Assembly (NCBI GenBank): GCA_947450025.1
Contig: CANFTW010000004.1
Location: forward strand, 124,001-188,000
From: Bacteroidota bacterium
GTDB lineage: Bacteria > Bacteroidota > Bacteroidia > B-17B0 > Aurantibacillaceae
Direction of reading: 5' to 3'
Length of the DNA stretch: 64,000 nucleotides
The position numbers and the translations under genes were made by a program. This document shows, one piece after another, positions 42,737-52,054 of this stretch. Position 1 is the stretch's first letter; every line of letters begins with the position of its first letter. Below the pieces are notes generated by a model, which did no database searches, was not told the DNA's origin, and was given only the letters and a program-made list of their open reading frames with translations.

Positions 42737-44413
42737 CTACTCTCTTAAACCATTTAAAATCAAACGATGTGGCTCATCTAACACATATTGTGTTAAGGCA
42801 TCCAACAAGGATTCGGAAGATGCATATAATTCTCTGCTAGCATTTAGCAAGGTGGAAACATCAATTTCTTTCACGATGGTTTTTCCTGCCTCCCGGTAAG
42901 TATCTTTAATACGTTGTTCATACTCTTGCTTAATGGAAACCATTAATTGCTGAATACCATGTAGCAAGTTGTCTTGTTCGGGTTCTTCTAATACCTTATT
43001 TGCGCTCACATAAAAAGCACTGAGTTGTTCACGAATTAATTTATAAATTCCAAACTTCACCTCGTTTACTGAGTTGCTAAATTCTTTTTTGTCGTCCACA
43101 ATATCTTTCATTCCCTTGGCACTATACATAGCACTTCGCAGGGCACTCACTAATTGCGTTAAGCGTTTTAAATCATCAACATGAATAGGTTCCTGAATCA
43201 GTTTGGTGTAAACAATTAAAATTTCGCCCTCTGCTTTTTTAATGACTTGATAGTTTTGAAGATAGGAATTAGCTTCAAAAAAATGAGGATCTTTTATGTA
43301 GCCTTTGTATACCGAATGTGGTTCATCAAGCTGAGTGATTTGAAACACCTCTCGGTTTAAATGAATGACGCGATAAATAAATAAGCCAATTTCTTTTTCC
43401 ATTAAATCAAGCGCATTGCTAGGCAATTCGGTATTGATGTTTTGTATAAAATATGTGGCACTAGGTACATGACTGATAAAACGCTTATCTAAAAAACGAG
43501 CAAAGGCGTCTAAAAAAAAGTAAAACAACAATACACCAATCACGTTAATAAACGTTTGAAAAGCTACTAACACAAAAATGGGATCGTGCAAGCCTAAGAA
43601 CTTATTTAAAACATAAATGATGGGACTTAAACATATAAAGCCAAACAACGAAGTCACCACATTAAAAAAGATATTACCAAAGGCTACTCGTTTTTTAGCG
43701 GCAATGCCACCAATACTGCCAATAGCTATTTTAATGGTAGTTCCTAACTCAGCACCAAGCACAACAGCCACGGCTGTTTCAATAGGTATAATGTGAGCAT
43801 ACAGTGCGCTTAACACAATCGCCACCGTGGCGGCACTGGTTTGAATTAATGCGGTAAGCACAAAGCCAATGATTACAAACACTACACGAGGGTAACTTAA
43901 GTAAGGTGCAAAGTTAAAGGTGGTGAGCAAGGCCTCCATACTTTGCTTCATAAAATCAAGGCCTAAAAACAATAAGCCGAAGCCCATACAAAATTTAAAA
44001 ATTTGATACAGAGTTTTATAATTTCGGCACAGCATTAAACCTATTCCTGCTAAACCAATAATAGGTAGGGTAATGCTAGTTAAATTGATTTTAAACCCTA
44101 ATAAAGCCACCAACCAACTATTGACCGTGCCGCCAATATTGGCGCCAAGTGCCACGCTTAAGGCATTGCGCATGGAGAGCATGCCTGCTCCCACAAACGA
44201 CAGCATCATTAAATTAACAATGGAACTACTTTGCAGTAAAGCCGTCACCACCGTGCCACTGCATATGGCACTGAACTGATGTTTGGTGTGTTTTTGAAGA
44301 AATAATTTAAAGGAGCGGCCTTCTAATTGTTTTAAGGTATCTTCGAGATGAAACATCCCGTAAATAAACAAGCCTAAGCCTGCAAATAATTTCCAAAAAT
44401 CGGTCCCAGACAA
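42737..44413 (-). CDS. Na+/phosphate cotransporter family protein with PhoU-like tail
   Basis: A 558-residue inner-membrane transporter of the NptA/PNaS family. The duplicated family core is visible: LLQSSSIVNLMMLSFVGAG (about residues 59-77) with the QSSS motif, and ALIQTSAATVAIVLSA (about 189-204). ALGANIGGTVNSW and VLGAELGTTIKIAIGSIGG are also typical. About eight to ten helices end near residue 315. The remaining 240 residues are helical and hydrophilic, like the PhoU-type regulatory tail in bacterial members. It imports phosphate with sodium. It lies six bases downstream of the small protein gene at 44420. Confidence 0.92.
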   Translation of the reverse strand: MSGTDFWKLFAGLGLFIYGMFHLEDTLKQLEGRSFKLFLQKHTKHQFSAICSGTVVTALLQSSSIVNLMMLSFVGAGMLSMRNALSVALGANIGGTVNSWLVALLGFKINLTSITLPIIGLAGIGLMLCRNYKTLYQIFKFCMGFGLLFLGLDFMKQSMEALLTTFNFAPYLSYPRVVFVIIGFVLTALIQTSAATVAIVLSALYAHIIPIETAVAVVLGAELGTTIKIAIGSIGGIAAKKRVAFGNIFFNVVTSLFGFICLSPIIYVLNKFLGLHDPIFVLVAFQTFINVIGVLLFYFFLDAFARFLDKRFISHVPSATYFIQNINTELPSNALDLMEKEIGLFIYRVIHLNREVFQITQLDEPHSVYKGYIKDPHFFEANSYLQNYQVIKKAEGEILIVYTKLIQEPIHVDDLKRLTQLVSALRSAMYSAKGMKDIVDDKKEFSNSVNEVKFGIYKLIREQLSAFYVSANKVLEEPEQDNLLHGIQQLMVSIKQEYEQRIKDTYREAGKTIVKEIDVSTLLNASRELYASSESLLDALTQYVLDEPHRLILNGLRE

Positions 44414-44419
44414 ATTGGC

Positions 44420-44668
44420 TTAATATTTTTCGTATGTCAAATCGGCAACAGATGCTTTAAGTTTTTGGATATCTGCTTCCATTTTATTTTTAAAGGCTTT
44501 CCAACTAGCCTTGCGTTCGCTTTTATAATTTTCCATGTGTTTTTCTAAAAACGAAATTTCTTTTAATAAAATCGATTCTTTCTTTTTAATTAAAATCAGC
44601 TGTGGTGCTGGTTTGGCGGCTATTTTTTTAGCGGCTGCTTGAGTGGCCATATGAATTGTGTTTAACAT
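44420..44668 (-). CDS. Small Lys/Ala-rich coiled-coil protein, hypothetical
   Basis: An 82-residue basic protein. An Ala/Lys/Pro-rich N-terminus (QAAAKKIAAKPAPQ) precedes a probable alpha-helical coiled coil (about residues 28-78, KESILLKEISFLEKHMENYK). No signal peptide. The Met at residue 7 (44650) is an equally good start. It lies six bases upstream of the Na/Pi cotransporter gene on the same strand, so the two are likely co-transcribed. No family recognised. Confidence 0.5.
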   Translation of the reverse strand: MLNTIHMATQAAAKKIAAKPAPQLILIKKKESILLKEISFLEKHMENYKSERKASWKAFKNKMEADIQKLKASVADLTYEKY

Positions 44669-44819
44669 TGAGTTGATAAAAGTAAAGTTTGTGCTAAAAA
44701 AAGATTTACAGAATCAGTCAAAATAATTACATCATTCACACATTTTAGATAATCCGATGTTACCAAAAAGTGTTAATATATATTAACGAATTACCTCTGC
44801 ATGGTTTTTTAGTTTAATT

Positions 44820-45314
44820 TTAAATTACGCTTGATATAAAGTTTGAAATAAAAGTTGGAATTAAATAAAGTAAACCTAAGATCATTTTTGCTACAAACGG
44901 AATATCAAGTTCGTAATGGATATGATACTCTGTAATTTGAGCTACAGATTGATAACTGATGAGATAAATGGTTGAAAGGATTGAAAATAATAATCCCAAA
45001 ACAGAAAAAACGCCTAATATTCTCTTTCGGGTATGCTCTTTTTCAATCAAAAATATGGATATAGGAACCCATGCCAGCCAAATAACAAGAGCAAAAACTA
45101 AGAACCCATAGGTTGAAAATTGCTGCCAATATAAATTAGTGGTATACAACAGTGATAGCCATACAAAGCCCTCCGAAAACTGCTGAATAGCGAAAATAAA
45201 TGGAATACAAGCAAACATCAATGACGTTTGATGTTGCGTTTTTTTAATAGACGCTACTCCTATTGCGGTTAATACAATTCATGATGCAAAACTTGCTGTT
45301 GTTGAAAAACACAT
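44820..45314 (-). pseudogene. DUF6629-like membrane protein disrupted by an in-frame TGA
   Basis: From ATG 45312-45314 the minus strand reads MCFSTTASFAS, then TGA (45279-45281), then IVLTAIGVASIKKTQHQ in the same frame, continuing into MFACIPFIFAIQQFSEGFVW and four hydrophobic segments. The MCFS-x-x-ASF start followed by a helix and the IPLxFAxQQxSEG motif is the hallmark of the DUF6629 family, which has no stop at this point. The family position is usually a small residue or Gly; GGA to TGA is one change. The protein also ends early (about 165 codons) after YLIPTFISNF. A 133-residue fragment from Met 45221 could still be made. No frameshift is needed. Function of the family is unknown. Confidence 0.75.
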
Positions 45315-45320
45315 CGTTTC

Positions 45321-45737
45321 CTATTTATTATCAATGTTGGTTTCTTGTTCTTTCTCAGCTATGCCCAAATAATTATCAACCCTTGCGCTAATCACTTTTC
45401 CGTTAACCTTAAAGTGTATGGTGTAATAATAATAGTTTATACTTGGCACATCCGCTGTAAAACCATCTGTTCCACTAGGGATGAGATAGTTATTTAAAGT
45501 GGCTCCATTGTTATAAAAAAACAGAATACTCCCCGAAATAAATTTATTAGGAATAATCGTGAATGATTTATCAAACACATAGGCGGTAATACAGCCATAG
45601 GTATTGATGGTTTCTATGTTATACTCCTCAACGGTTTTTAATAAACCTCCATGAGGACCGCTCATGTAATGAAGAGAATCTTGTGCCCTTATACTGGTAA
45701 CCAAAAAAATAAGCGCTAGGATGATGTAAGATTTCAT
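45321..45737 (-). CDS. Secreted protein with metal-resistance-like domain, hypothetical
   Basis: A 138-residue exported protein with a signal peptide (YIILALIFLVTSIRAQ). The mature part includes GPHGGLLKTVEEYNIET, YVFDKSFTIIPNKFISGSI and NYLIPSGTDGFTAD. The PHGG...G/EY...E pattern followed by a strand-rich region resembles small periplasmic domains found near heavy-metal efflux genes in Bacteroidota, but no efflux gene is adjacent here. It precedes the broken DUF6629-like gene on the same strand by six bases. Family assignment is tentative. Confidence 0.6.
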   Translation of the reverse strand: MKSYIILALIFLVTSIRAQDSLHYMSGPHGGLLKTVEEYNIETINTYGCITAYVFDKSFTIIPNKFISGSILFFYNNGATLNNYLIPSGTDGFTADVPSINYYYYTIHFKVNGKVISARVDNYLGIAEKEQETNIDNK

Positions 45738-46085
45738 AGAGTAAGTCAGTTAATAAGATTCAATTGGATAGTAAAATTGTATAATCCATTCTATTCACAC
45801 CTTACACAATGCCTATAAAAAATTACATATTTTACGGCTGTGCTCAGTTACCAATATATTTTAATGAAAGGCGTTGGCTGAGAGTAGCCTAAGGCAAGGC
45901 AAGAAGCCATTCATATATCAGAAATGTAGGTTTGACTTAGCTCAGCTTATAAATTAGCAATGAGCCTATATATTCCCTCCACTGCCCCGTCCAGAGAAAA
46001 AAATAAACTTAATAATTTGGTAATACTCACAAGCCGTTTACGAAAACATGGTAACCTAATTTTGCAACATAAAAAACGCAAAGCC
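45738..46085. other. Intergenic stretch with a probable promoter at its end
   Basis: This 348-base region separates divergent genes. It holds a longer possible upstream extension of the following gene (from ATG 45960), which I reject because TAATTTTG (46057-46064), an exact -7 element with a TTTA about 18 bases before it, lies inside that extension. A GGCTGAGA at 45876-45883 recalls the TPP riboswitch but the rest of that motif is absent. Confidence 0.45.
46057..46064 (+). promoter_or_regulatory. -7 promoter element of the small protein gene at 46086
   Basis: TAATTTTG is an exact TAnnTTTG match 22 bases before the ATG at 46086. It decides the start of that gene. Confidence 0.5.
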
Positions 46086-46334
46086 ATGAACATTTATCTA
46101 AAAAAAAGAAAACAATCTGTATTTAATAATTACAAAACCGTTCGTGCCACTATTAGTTTAAATCATTTAGATAGCCAACCTACCGAGTATGCTTGGCAAG
46201 AAGCCATGGTCGTCATAAACTGGGAAGCTCACTGGTTAGAGCAAGTAACTGAAGTGAAATCAGAAGCTTGCCAAATGAACCAAACATCCATGAAGCAAAA
46301 TAAATTGATCACTAAATGGTGGGAAAATAATTAG
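46086..46334 (+). CDS. Small hypothetical protein, basic N-terminus
   Basis: An 82-residue soluble protein starting MNIYLKKRKQSVFNNYKT and containing three Trp residues in AWQEAMVVINWEAHWLEQ. No known motif, signal or membrane segment. A longer start at 45960 exists but runs through a consensus promoter. The gene stands alone. Its reality is supported mainly by the promoter and start-codon spacing. Confidence 0.45.
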   Translation: MNIYLKKRKQSVFNNYKTVRATISLNHLDSQPTEYAWQEAMVVINWEAHWLEQVTEVKSEACQMNQTSMKQNKLITKWWENN

Positions 46335-46459
46335 TGAAGGACTAGAGTGTAGCTTCTACTCCGCTCAGATACTAGATAAGCAAAGGGCTATAAACGTCCT
46401 TCCTCATCAGAAGGGGAATGATTAAAATTCTTGTATTAATTAGTTGAAGGATTTTTAAT

Positions 46460-47860
46460 TTACTTTCCGATACAAAACTTTGAGAAAATATTACCTAGCA
46501 AATCATCGTTGGTAACCTGCCCAGTAATTTCACCTAAGGCTTCTAATGCATAACGAATATCTAAGGCTAAAAAATCACTTTGTATATTGGTACTCAAACC
46601 TTCATTTACTTTCATTAAAGCTTGTTGAGCATGATTTAAGGAACTCACGTGGCGAGAGTTGGTGACAATCGTATCAGTTGTATTCACTGTGCGCGTGTCA
46701 AACAAACCAACCAAGGTGTCTTTTAAGGTTTTAATATTTTGTTGTTCCTTAGCCGAAATAAATAACAAGCCCGGCACATCTTCAAACTCTTTCTTTAATT
46801 CGTTTAGGTTTTCAAAATCAATTTTATTCCCAACAATTAATAATTGCGAAGTGCCTATATAATCTTTAATCACTTGTAATTCTAATTCTAAATCTCCTCT
46901 GCTCAATTCATGAGTATCAAACAAGTAAATCACAATAGCCGACTTTTTAATCACTTCAAAAGCCTTATTCACTCCTATTTGCTCAATTACATCGGTGGTA
47001 GTGCGTATACCCGCTGTATCAATAAATCGAAATAACACTCCATCAATAATTAATTCATCTTCAATAGTATCTCTAGTGGTTCCTGCAATTTCACTCACAA
47101 TGGCACGGTCGTCTTCCAACAACACATTTAATAAAGTTGATTTTCCAGCATTGGGTTTACCAACAATGGCTACAGGAATTCCATTTTTAATCACATTGCC
47201 CACTTCAAAACTGGCAATCAATTTTTCAATAATGCCTAAAATGGTATGGATTAATTTTTTTAAATCCGTTCGATCTGCAAACTCCACATCCTCTTCACTA
47301 AAATCTAATTCCAGTTCAATCAAGGAGGCAAAGTTTAATAAGTTCTCGCGCAAAATGGAAATCTTACTACTAAAACCTCCACGCATATGTTGCATGGCTA
47401 CTTGATGAGAGGTTGCTGAATTACTCGCAATTAAATCGGCTACAGCTTCTGCCTGACTCAAATCTAACTTCCCATTTAAAAAAGCACGTAAAGTATATTC
47501 GCCTGCTTGCGCTGGGCGAGCGCCATGCTTAAACAACACTTGCAAAATTTGTTGTTGAATAAACATTGAACCGTGACAAGAAATTTCAACAATCTCTTCG
47601 CCCGTATAGGTGTTTGGTGCTTTAAAAATAGTAACTAATACCTCATCAATAATCACCTCGTTCTCCACAATTAATCCAAAGTGAGCCGTGTGGCTAGCTT
47701 TATGAGCCAAGGCTTTAGACTTTAACGATTTGGTATAAAACACTTGCTCGGTAATAGCAATAGCTTGGCTGCCACTTAAACGAATAACAGCAATAGCTCC
47801 TGGTCCGTGAGGGGTTGCTAAAGCTGCAATGGTATCGTTGTTTAAGGTGTAATTTGCCAT
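46460..47860 (-). CDS. mnmE: tRNA uridine-5-carboxymethylaminomethyl modification GTPase
   Basis: A 466-residue protein working with MnmG to modify the wobble uridine of tRNAs. The N-terminal folate-binding domain begins NDTIAALATPHGPGAIAVIR. The inserted G domain has G1 GKPNAGKST (about 234-242), G2 TTRDT, G3 DTAG and G4 NKID. The C-terminal CIGK (463-466) holds the catalytic-region cysteine. Length is standard. It starts at ATG 47860 and diverges from the ABC gene pair. Confidence 0.97.
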   Translation of the reverse strand: MANYTLNNDTIAALATPHGPGAIAVIRLSGSQAIAITEQVFYTKSLKSKALAHKASHTAHFGLIVENEVIIDEVLVTIFKAPNTYTGEEIVEISCHGSMFIQQQILQVLFKHGARPAQAGEYTLRAFLNGKLDLSQAEAVADLIASNSATSHQVAMQHMRGGFSSKISILRENLLNFASLIELELDFSEEDVEFADRTDLKKLIHTILGIIEKLIASFEVGNVIKNGIPVAIVGKPNAGKSTLLNVLLEDDRAIVSEIAGTTRDTIEDELIIDGVLFRFIDTAGIRTTTDVIEQIGVNKAFEVIKKSAIVIYLFDTHELSRGDLELELQVIKDYIGTSQLLIVGNKIDFENLNELKKEFEDVPGLLFISAKEQQNIKTLKDTLVGLFDTRTVNTTDTIVTNSRHVSSLNHAQQALMKVNEGLSTNIQSDFLALDIRYALEALGEITGQVTNDDLLGNIFSKFCIGK

Positions 47861-48107
47861 AGGGCTAATATAGGCATTTTAGCAATATGGTTTTTAGAAA
47901 AAGGATGCCCACATGCGAACCTTGTTGGTAATATATTAAACTAGTCTAGTAACAAAGTGCCCTTAATACCTGAAGACATTTTATCATAAATTGTGAAATG
48001 ATGGTTAGGTATTTTTAAATCAGCCAATATTTTTTACTTATTTTCGTTTATACATTGTTACCAAACGATTTCCTGAACTTATTTACTATACACTAAACTA
48101 AAACACC

Positions 48108-49307
48108 ATGTTTGTTTCTTATCAAGAGTACCTCCATGAAATTGCCAATAGCTTGCAGCATGCCGATTACAGTTTAACTTCGCGTCGCATTCTCGATTTC
48201 TTGTACGATTATCAGTTAGATAAAAATGAGGTTATCAAAGCACTGAGTTTTGATATTCGCACGCGTTACCTGCAACAAGCGCAACAACAAGAAAGCGATA
48301 CACAAGCTTTACAACTGTTATGTGAGCAATGGTTACAAGCAGTTAAACAACTTGCTATCCCTGAACAACAAGCAACGGCAACCTCAACCATGGTGTATGA
48401 AGCGCATGAGCTCAGTAAGGAATATAAAAGCCGAGCGCGTGGCTTTAAATTAGAACCCGTATCACTTAACATACAATTGGGCGAATTAACCGCTGTGGTT
48501 GGAGAAAACGGAAATGGAAAAACTACCTTACTGCGTTTAATGGCTGGAGAGTTAGCACCTACGGGTGGTTCAGCCACTTACTTTGGAAACGACGATACAG
48601 ATTGGTATACCACAAAAGGAAAAATTGCTTATATCCCACAACGCACAAACCGTTGGTACGGAACCTTAATTGATAACCTTCACTTTTTTTGTACCATTAA
48701 TGGTATTACTGGTGCCGAAAATGAAGACCATGTTCATTACATTTTATTCCGCTTAGGGTTATATCAATTCAGAAATTTAAAATGGACAGAAATTTCAAGT
48801 GGCTATCGCTTACGTTTTGAATTAGCGAAAGCCTTAATGATGCGTCCGCGTTTATTAATTTTAGATGAGCCCTTAGCGAATCTAGATATAAATGCTCAAC
48901 AATTATTGTTACAGGATTTAAAATATTTATCGCAATCAAGCAAAAACCCTATGGGTGTGGTTTTAAGTTCGCAACAACTGCATGAACTCGAACGTAATTG
49001 CAAAAACATTGTGTTTATTAAACAAGGTAAAACCATTTATAGTGGGGAACAACAATCTTTTGCTTCCGACAGAACACATAATGCCTTTGAAATTGGCGGT
49101 AACTTTAGCATCTCCGACCTACAACAACAATTGAGTTCCTTAGGCGATATTAAAATTGTGGATTCGGGAACCGTCTTAATTATTAATACGCCTTTGTCGG
49201 TAGATGCCTTACAATTATTAAAGGTGATTACAGCACATCAAATTCCAATTAATTATTTCAGAGATATTTCTAAATCAACGCGTCAATTATTTCAAAAAGA
49301 TATTTAA
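48108..49307 (+). CDS. ABC transporter ATP-binding protein with helical N-terminal extension
   Basis: A 399-residue ATPase. Residues about 1-95 form a helical, Gln-rich extension (YLQQAQQQESDTQALQLLCE) that ordinary ABC ATPases lack. The nucleotide-binding domain follows: Walker A GENGNGKTTL (about 132-141), signature EISSGYRLRFELAKAL (about 230) with the unusual SSGYR form instead of LSGGQ, and Walker B LLILDEPLANLD (about 250). A C-terminal domain of about 80 residues ends it. It lies 12 bases before the membrane protein gene, its probable partner. Function unknown. Confidence 0.9.
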   Translation: MFVSYQEYLHEIANSLQHADYSLTSRRILDFLYDYQLDKNEVIKALSFDIRTRYLQQAQQQESDTQALQLLCEQWLQAVKQLAIPEQQATATSTMVYEAHELSKEYKSRARGFKLEPVSLNIQLGELTAVVGENGNGKTTLLRLMAGELAPTGGSATYFGNDDTDWYTTKGKIAYIPQRTNRWYGTLIDNLHFFCTINGITGAENEDHVHYILFRLGLYQFRNLKWTEISSGYRLRFELAKALMMRPRLLILDEPLANLDINAQQLLLQDLKYLSQSSKNPMGVVLSSQQLHELERNCKNIVFIKQGKTIYSGEQQSFASDRTHNAFEIGGNFSISDLQQQLSSLGDIKIVDSGTVLIINTPLSVDALQLLKVITAHQIPINYFRDISKSTRQLFQKDI

Positions 49308-49318
49308 TCCCATTTACT

Positions 49319-50860
49319 ATGCTAAAATTCTTAGTTCCGTCATTTATCAAAAACATTGATAAAACTTTAGTGCTCAATTACCCATTTTGGTACATTGTTA
49401 AATTACACTACCTCTTGTACTTTACCATCATCATGTGGCTTATTAGCTATGGTGTAGGTTGCATGCTCCCTATTAACATTACAAGTTATAATCCAGAAAA
49501 AGTAACCGACATCTGGATATTTGTTTTCTCGGTATTAGGTGTTATTTTATTTTGTGTGTGGATGTATTACCTCACCATTTATAATAACGAAGACCACTTT
49601 GGAAAATTTAGTATGTGGGACGATACAAAGATGTTGCTAATTTTAGTAATTGGTATTAACATGCTAATGTCGTTTTCGTATCCAATGCAGTTACGTGTCA
49701 AAAACAGATTAGCCAACACCTTTACAGATATTGAACTGGCCCAACAATACAATGATTTAAACTTAGGTTATAAATACATTACCAGCGACCTCGAAGATTT
49801 TCAATACTGCGGATTTGATTTACACGATAATCCATCTCACGATTCTATTATTAATAGAGAAAGTTCCTATTACGGAAAGCAATACGTATACGACCTTACT
49901 AAATTCAACAATTTTACACGTTATGATATAAGTGGAAATAATTATCTGTTTTACGACATCTCTTTATTTTCAATGACACCGTCGTTAGTTTTAAAAGATT
50001 CGATATTTAGAAAAGCCTTACTGAGTGATGAAGCCGTAGAAAAAGCGTATAGCCTTCATACTACTGATGCTGATAAATTAAAAGCCATCAGCAAACATTT
50101 AAATTTGGTAAACCTCTATAATCGTAATCATTATTTCGAATACACTGCTCAAGAATATTTAGATAATTACAATCATTACGAAAAAAATTGCACCACCTAT
50201 TTTCCAGATGCCCATAACATTCATCCTCAAGATCGCCGAGTAATTAATTACCTTCCCGATTCGGATGTGAGTGCCTATATAGCAAATATTTATAAAGCCA
50301 AATTTACTAAGCCTCATGTTTTATTATCTAACTATTTATGGTTTGCGTTCTATTTTTCTTTTTGTGTTTCATTATTAATCATAGTTTTCCGAAATAATAA
50401 ATGGCAACATTTTTTAGTATCGGCCGTCGCGTTTATTTTATTAGGAATCATCTTGGGTATTTTATCATTAGCCTTTGGAACGCGTTCCTCCGAATCAAAA
50501 TTTACCACGCTATTTTTAATAACCTGGGGTATTTGTGCCGTGCTGAGTATTCAGTATTATTTTAAGAAAAACCGATACTCCACTGTAAAAGCAGTTGCTA
50601 CAAATTTATTTTACATCTGCCTTCCATTTATGGCACTCATTATATGTGGTTATGCACATGATGTGTTTGGTTGGCTAAAAATGGAAAACGAAGGTCTAAC
50701 TGATGCGTTTCATATTGCGCAACGCGAAATCATGGAAAGAACATATGAAGATGCTTTATTTTTAGCACAGCTATTAGGGATTGGCGTTTTTGTATTAGTA
50801 GTGATGCCTTTATATAAATTGTTTTTTGCCAAACAAAAGGCCTTACCACGAGAAAAATAG
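49319..50860 (+). CDS. Multi-pass membrane protein, probable ABC partner
   Basis: A 513-residue inner-membrane protein. Three helices (about residues 30-55, 65-90, 97-115) precede a large hydrophilic domain (about 120-325), then about five more helices from YLWFAFYFSFCVSLLIIVF to the C-terminus (LLGIGVFVLVVMPLYKLFF). The exterior domain is rich in Tyr, Asn and Asp and contains no catalytic motif I recognise. The arrangement differs from FtsX/MacB and ABC-2 permeases. Being directly behind an ABC ATPase, it is likely the transmembrane subunit. No known family recognised. Confidence 0.78.
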   Translation: MLKFLVPSFIKNIDKTLVLNYPFWYIVKLHYLLYFTIIMWLISYGVGCMLPINITSYNPEKVTDIWIFVFSVLGVILFCVWMYYLTIYNNEDHFGKFSMWDDTKMLLILVIGINMLMSFSYPMQLRVKNRLANTFTDIELAQQYNDLNLGYKYITSDLEDFQYCGFDLHDNPSHDSIINRESSYYGKQYVYDLTKFNNFTRYDISGNNYLFYDISLFSMTPSLVLKDSIFRKALLSDEAVEKAYSLHTTDADKLKAISKHLNLVNLYNRNHYFEYTAQEYLDNYNHYEKNCTTYFPDAHNIHPQDRRVINYLPDSDVSAYIANIYKAKFTKPHVLLSNYLWFAFYFSFCVSLLIIVFRNNKWQHFLVSAVAFILLGIILGILSLAFGTRSSESKFTTLFLITWGICAVLSIQYYFKKNRYSTVKAVATNLFYICLPFMALIICGYAHDVFGWLKMENEGLTDAFHIAQREIMERTYEDALFLAQLLGIGVFVLVVMPLYKLFFAKQKALPREK

Positions 50861-51018
50861 ACAAAAACAAAGGGAGCGCCAAAAAACAAGCCATGTCTAT
50901 GATGTTTTTGTCAATTTATCTCACAAAATATTGTCATGAAATAAGGATTTATGCTTAAATTAGCGCATCATAAAAAAAACGAGTTCACAAACATATCTAA
51001 ACAATAAATTATAATACA

Positions 51019-51903
51019 ATGGGCGTTTTAGTAGGAAAAAATTCAAAAGTCATAGTTCAAGGTTTTACAGGTGGAGAGGGTACTTTTCATGCCACACAAA
51101 TGATTGAATATGGAACTAATGTTGTTGGTGGTGTAACACCTGGTAAAGGTGGTTCAACTCACTTAGACAGACCAGTTTTTAATACCGTAAAAGAAGCGGT
51201 TGAAAAAGCAGGTGCTGACACGTCTATTATTTTTGTACCAGCTGCCTTTGCTGCTGATGCGATTATGGAAGCTGCAGAAGCAGGTATTAAAGTGATTATT
51301 TGTATTACAGAGGGTATTCCTGTAAAAGACATGATTGCTGCTAAAGAATATTTAAAAGGAAAAGCATGTCGTTTAATTGGTCCTAACTGTCCAGGTGTGA
51401 TTACAGCTGGTGAAGCAAAAGTTGGTATTATGCCAGGATTTGTATTCAAAAAAGGACGTATCGGTATTGTTTCTAAATCAGGTACTTTAACTTACGAAGC
51501 TGCTGACCAAGTTGCAAAAGCTGGTTTAGGAGTGAGTACAGCAATTGGTATTGGTGGAGATCCAATTATTGGAACACCAACTCGCGATGCGGTTGAATTA
51601 TTAATGAATGACCCTGAAACTGATGCGATTGTAATGATTGGTGAAATTGGTGGAAGCTACGAAGCAGATGCTGCTCGTTGGATTAAAGCTAATGGCAACA
51701 AAAAACCAGTAGTTGGTTTCATCGCTGGTCAAACTGCTCCAAAAGGCCGTACGATGGGTCACGCGGGTGCAATTGTTGGTGGACATGATGATACAGCGCA
51801 AGCTAAAATGGAAATTATGCGTGAATGTGGAATTCACGTAGTTGATAGCCCTGCTGCAATTGGTAAAACCATGGCAGAGGTTTTAAAAGGTGTAAAAGCA
51901 TAA
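51019..51903 (+). CDS. sucD: Succinyl-CoA ligase, alpha subunit
   Basis: A 294-residue TCA-cycle enzyme subunit that carries the phosphohistidine intermediate. The CoA-binding fold begins [36 protein letters not shown] and the phosphorylated His in GHAGAIVGG (about residue 246) are typical. It is normally adjacent to sucC, but here sucC is on the opposite strand about 2.5 kb away. A weak TAAATTAG element precedes it. A hairpin terminator follows. Confidence 0.97.
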   Translation: MGVLVGKNSKVIVQGFTGGEGTFHATQMIEYGTNVVGGVTPGKGGSTHLDRPVFNTVKEAVEKAGADTSIIFVPAAFAADAIMEAAEAGIKVIICITEGIPVKDMIAAKEYLKGKACRLIGPNCPGVITAGEAKVGIMPGFVFKKGRIGIVSKSGTLTYEAADQVAKAGLGVSTAIGIGGDPIIGTPTRDAVELLMNDPETDAIVMIGEIGGSYEADAARWIKANGNKKPVVGFIAGQTAPKGRTMGHAGAIVGGHDDTAQAKMEIMRECGIHVVDSPAAIGKTMAEVLKGVKA

Positions 51904-51923
51904 AAAACCATATAACCATGAAG

Positions 51924-51951
51924 AAGGTCGAATTTTATTCGGCCTTTTTTT
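51924..51951 (+). terminator. Terminator of sucD
   Basis: A nine-pair stem (51924-51932 with 51938-51946, one G-U pair) is followed by a run of T residues. Confidence 0.75.
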
Positions 51952-52011
51952 ATGTTCGATTTTTGAGGTAAACTCCTTGCATTTATATAGGTTTTATAAA
52001 ATATATCTTCT

Positions 52012-52019
52012 ATTTTTGA
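52012..52019 (+). promoter_or_regulatory. -7 promoter element of the barrel protein gene
   Basis: TATTTTTG is an exact TAnnTTTG match 35 bases before the ATG at 52055. It rules out the longer start at 51977. Confidence 0.5.
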
Positions 52020-52054
52020 AACATCAATTCCCCGATTGTTACAATAGTATTTTC

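Noticed and set aside
45279-45281. TGA recoded as selenocysteine or Trp in the DUF6629-like gene
   Set aside because: No SECIS-like structure was seen and UGA is a stop in the rest of the window; a nonsense mutation fits better.
45876-45883. GGCTGAGA as part of a TPP riboswitch
   Set aside because: The second conserved half of the THI element is absent and the neighbouring genes have no link to thiamine.
51159-51449. Antisense frame within sucD
   Set aside because: A shadow of a highly conserved gene, without its own signals.
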